Source of the DNA: Lachnospiraceae bacterium UBA3802
Lineage (GTDB): Bacteria > Bacillota > Clostridia > Lachnospirales > Lachnospiraceae
Direction: 5' to 3'
Assembly: GCA_002369155.1 (NCBI GenBank)
Contig: DFEM01000069.1
Location: 1 to 6,770, forward strand
Length of the DNA: 6,770 nt
Within the stretch, counting starts at the first letter, position 1, and each line of letters begins with the position of its first letter. Positions 5,054 through 6,770 of this stretch are shown here, piece after piece. Under the pieces are notes generated by a model, which saw only the letters and a program-made list of their open reading frames with translations, made no database searches and had not been told where the DNA came from. The position numbers and the translations under genes were made by a program.

Positions 5054-6770
5054 ATATATTTGAGGAAATTCTTGTTTTCGTACATTCTCGCATCCGCACG
5101 TTCGAATACATCTGAAAGGGATTTGTCTTTCATGGATTCGTAATCGGATATGCCCGAAGCCACAACCACGCCGTTTGGTTTGTTGACATTCTTTAAAACC
5201 TTGCCACGCAGTTTTTTCAAAAGTTTTTCTCTGTTAACAAAATCATCGCCCGAAAGAACTGCAACAAATTCGTCTCCGCCGACACGGTATACCGGGCTGT
5301 GTGCAAAGACTTCGCAAATCATCTTGCAGGCTTTCTTTATATGCTCATCGCCTGCAACATGTCCGAGTGTATCGTTTATCTTTTTCAAATCGTTAATATC
5401 GCACACCACAACGGCAAAGGGAAGAATCTTGGCTTTGGAATTCATCTTCTTTTGCAAATTCTCTTCAAATTCACGGTAAGCGTTTTTGTTCTTTACTCCG
5501 GTAAGTTGGTCTTTTCTTGCAAGTTCTCTTTCCGAAGAAAGTTCTCTCTCGTGTTCTTCCTCTTTCTTAATCTCGGCATCGATGTTTTCCACGCCGATTA
5601 CAAAATGAACCTTGTCGGAAGACCAAAGGACGGTAAGCCTGGTGTTCTTAACTTCATTGTCGATTATTTTTCTGTAATCTATGCTGTACTTTCTTCGATT
5701 GTTCAGAATCTCGATAAGACTGCTGCTGTTTAACACCTCAAGAACTCTTGAACGATCCTCCGGGAAAAGAAGGTATTCCGATTCTTTTTTTATATCGTCA
5801 AAGAAATTGCCTCCTCTTTCAGTTACTATCAGCTTGCCGTTTTTCTCATCCGTCTTATACTCGCTGTATTCGCCGTTTCCGGAATTGACATGATAAATAA
5901 TATCGTATTTGGCAGCAAGACTTTCGGCAATGCTGTTATATGTCAGCATCTCTCTTTCGGTATTCTCGGATTCCTGCGTGTGGGAAATGTAAATTGTTCT
6001 TCCTAACTGCCCTGCTATATATTCACCCTTATCCGCAATATCCTTGGTAAGAACACATACAAGAATTCCGTATATGTAATCCTTAAAAGTAACGGGAAAT
6101 GCAATAAATCCTCTTTTCTTTGAATTAATCTCATCCCTTTTAAATATATCCGCAATTGGGCATCTCTGTCTTTCTTCCGGCAATACATAAAGTTCACCGG
6201 CTTTGGTATAACAGCGAAGGCTAACTTCATCGGGATATAAATACGCACTTTCGCTCTCATAAACGGAAGGAGTCTCAAACATAAAGAAAGCTGCATCTTC
6301 AAGACCGAGTCTGTCAAATTTTTTAACAAGTGAATCGATAAGATCCTTACTGCTTTTACTGAAGTCCGTACATTCCGTAAGGAAATTCTCAAGCGATACT
6401 CTGTCTGCCGAAAAGCCGTCGTTCTCGGTAATCATTCTTTTTGACAAAGCAAGAATTGCCCTGTTTCTCATGCAGGCGAACAGACGATTGATGCTTACGC
6501 AGGTGGCCGGATTTCTCTGAAGGCTGTTAATGGCGCCCTGAAGTTTTTCCATGCTCTGCAAAAGTTTAGTGGCATCGGTATAATTAATTGCTCCCTTGTC
6601 AAAAAAGATATCGATTAATTCTTCCGTCTCGCTGAATTCTTCTCTGCTCATGTATCTGTTTTTCATTGCATTCAAGATCTTGCTCGTAAATTCAAAGAAG
6701 AGTCTTCTTAAATCAACGGAATTCTCATCAACTGACTCATATCTGTATCTGTAGAAGCAGTCATCAAACA
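5050..6770 (-). CDS. Multidomain diguanylate cyclase (GAF-like and PAS-like sensor regions, GGDEF), 5' end outside window
   Basis: Makes cyclic di-GMP from two GTP in response to an unknown signal. 572 residues are visible (numbered from the first complete codon at the right edge). The frame stays open to the edge; internal TTG 6675 and ATG 6666 lack ribosome sites, so the true start lies outside. Residues about 150-265 look GAF-like (RGFIAFPVTFKDYIYGILV). About 281-400 are PAS-like, with a LLFPEDRSR motif and IGVENIDAEIKKEEE leading into a charged coiled-coil linker. The GGDEF domain runs from DQLTGVKNKNAY at 420 to the end, with CDINDLKKINDTLGH, an intact GGDEF at 497-501 (bases 5266-5280) and ADARMYENK near the C-terminus. 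The inhibitory RxxD site is absent: FAHS stands there. Activity is likely. An upstream periplasmic-binding-like domain is possible by analogy only. Confidence 0.9.
   Translation of the reverse strand, partial: FDDCFYRYRYESVDENSVDLRRLFFEFTSKILNAMKNRYMSREEFSETEELIDIFFDKGAINYTDATKLLQSMEKLQGAINSLQRNPATCVSINRLFACMRNRAILALSKRMITENDGFSADRVSLENFLTECTDFSKSSKDLIDSLVKKFDRLGLEDAAFFMFETPSVYESESAYLYPDEVSLRCYTKAGELYVLPEERQRCPIADIFKRDEINSKKRGFIAFPVTFKDYIYGILVCVLTKDIADKGEYIAGQLGRTIYISHTQESENTEREMLTYNSIAESLAAKYDIIYHVNSGNGEYSEYKTDEKNGKLIVTERGGNFFDDIKKESEYLLFPEDRSRVLEVLNSSSLIEILNNRRKYSIDYRKIIDNEVKNTRLTVLWSSDKVHFVIGVENIDAEIKKEEEHERELSSERELARKDQLTGVKNKNAYREFEENLQKKMNSKAKILPFAVVVCDINDLKKINDTLGHVAGDEHIKKACKMICEVFAHSPVYRVGGDEFVAVLSGDDFVNREKLLKKLRGKVLKNVNKPNGVVVASGISDYESMKDKSLSDVFERADARMYENKNFLKYI

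Noticed and set aside
6015..6392. 125-codon minus-strand frame within the diguanylate cyclase gene
   Set aside because: It is an alternative reading frame of a clearly coding region with no domain signal.
6664..6675. TTG 6675 or ATG 6666 as the start of the diguanylate cyclase
   Set aside because: There is no Shine-Dalgarno sequence upstream, and the same frame stays open with plausible protein sequence to the window edge.

Overview
The window looks like a chromosomal segment from a low-GC Gram-positive anaerobe, most likely class Clostridia and probably Lachnospiraceae. This rests on AT-rich DNA, strong GGAGG-type ribosome sites, a phosphoketolase with a clostridial-type Rex-like site, a PAS-like/GGDEF signalling protein, a membrane-tethered XRE regulator, and a small stand-alone relative of the central domain of fatty acid kinase FakA. 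The assignment is by recognition only. I see no mobile element, CRISPR array, tRNA or rRNA.

Layout: the left edge holds the first 136 codons of a phosphoketolase on the minus strand. A 386-base divergent intergenic region follows. On the phosphoketolase side it carries a promoter, a near-perfect Rex-type operator, upstream 20-base-spaced repeats and a leader hairpin; on the other side it carries the promoter of a plus-strand gene. That gene encodes a YfbK-type von Willebrand A lipoprotein. It converges on the minus-strand nudC (NAD diphosphatase), and the two stop codons share a TTAA. Upstream of nudC, on the same strand, lies a membrane-bound XRE-family regulator with an extracytoplasmic C-terminal domain; its promoter carries a dyad placed like an autoregulatory operator. 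Next, also on the minus strand, is a 97-residue FakA-central-domain-like protein with its own promoter and a clear intrinsic terminator. The right edge holds a long diguanylate cyclase whose start lies outside the window.

How the genes fit together: no biosynthetic operon is visible; most genes appear to be single transcription units. Two links are reasonable but inferred. The phosphoketolase (acetyl-phosphate from sugar phosphates) appears to be placed under NADH/NAD+ control through Rex, and nudC acts on NAD(H) itself. The XRE protein and the diguanylate cyclase are both sensory. The least ordinary items are the Rex-like site at the phosphoketolase promoter, the detached FakA-like domain with an Asp where FakA has an active-site Cys, and the tethered regulator with its dyad.
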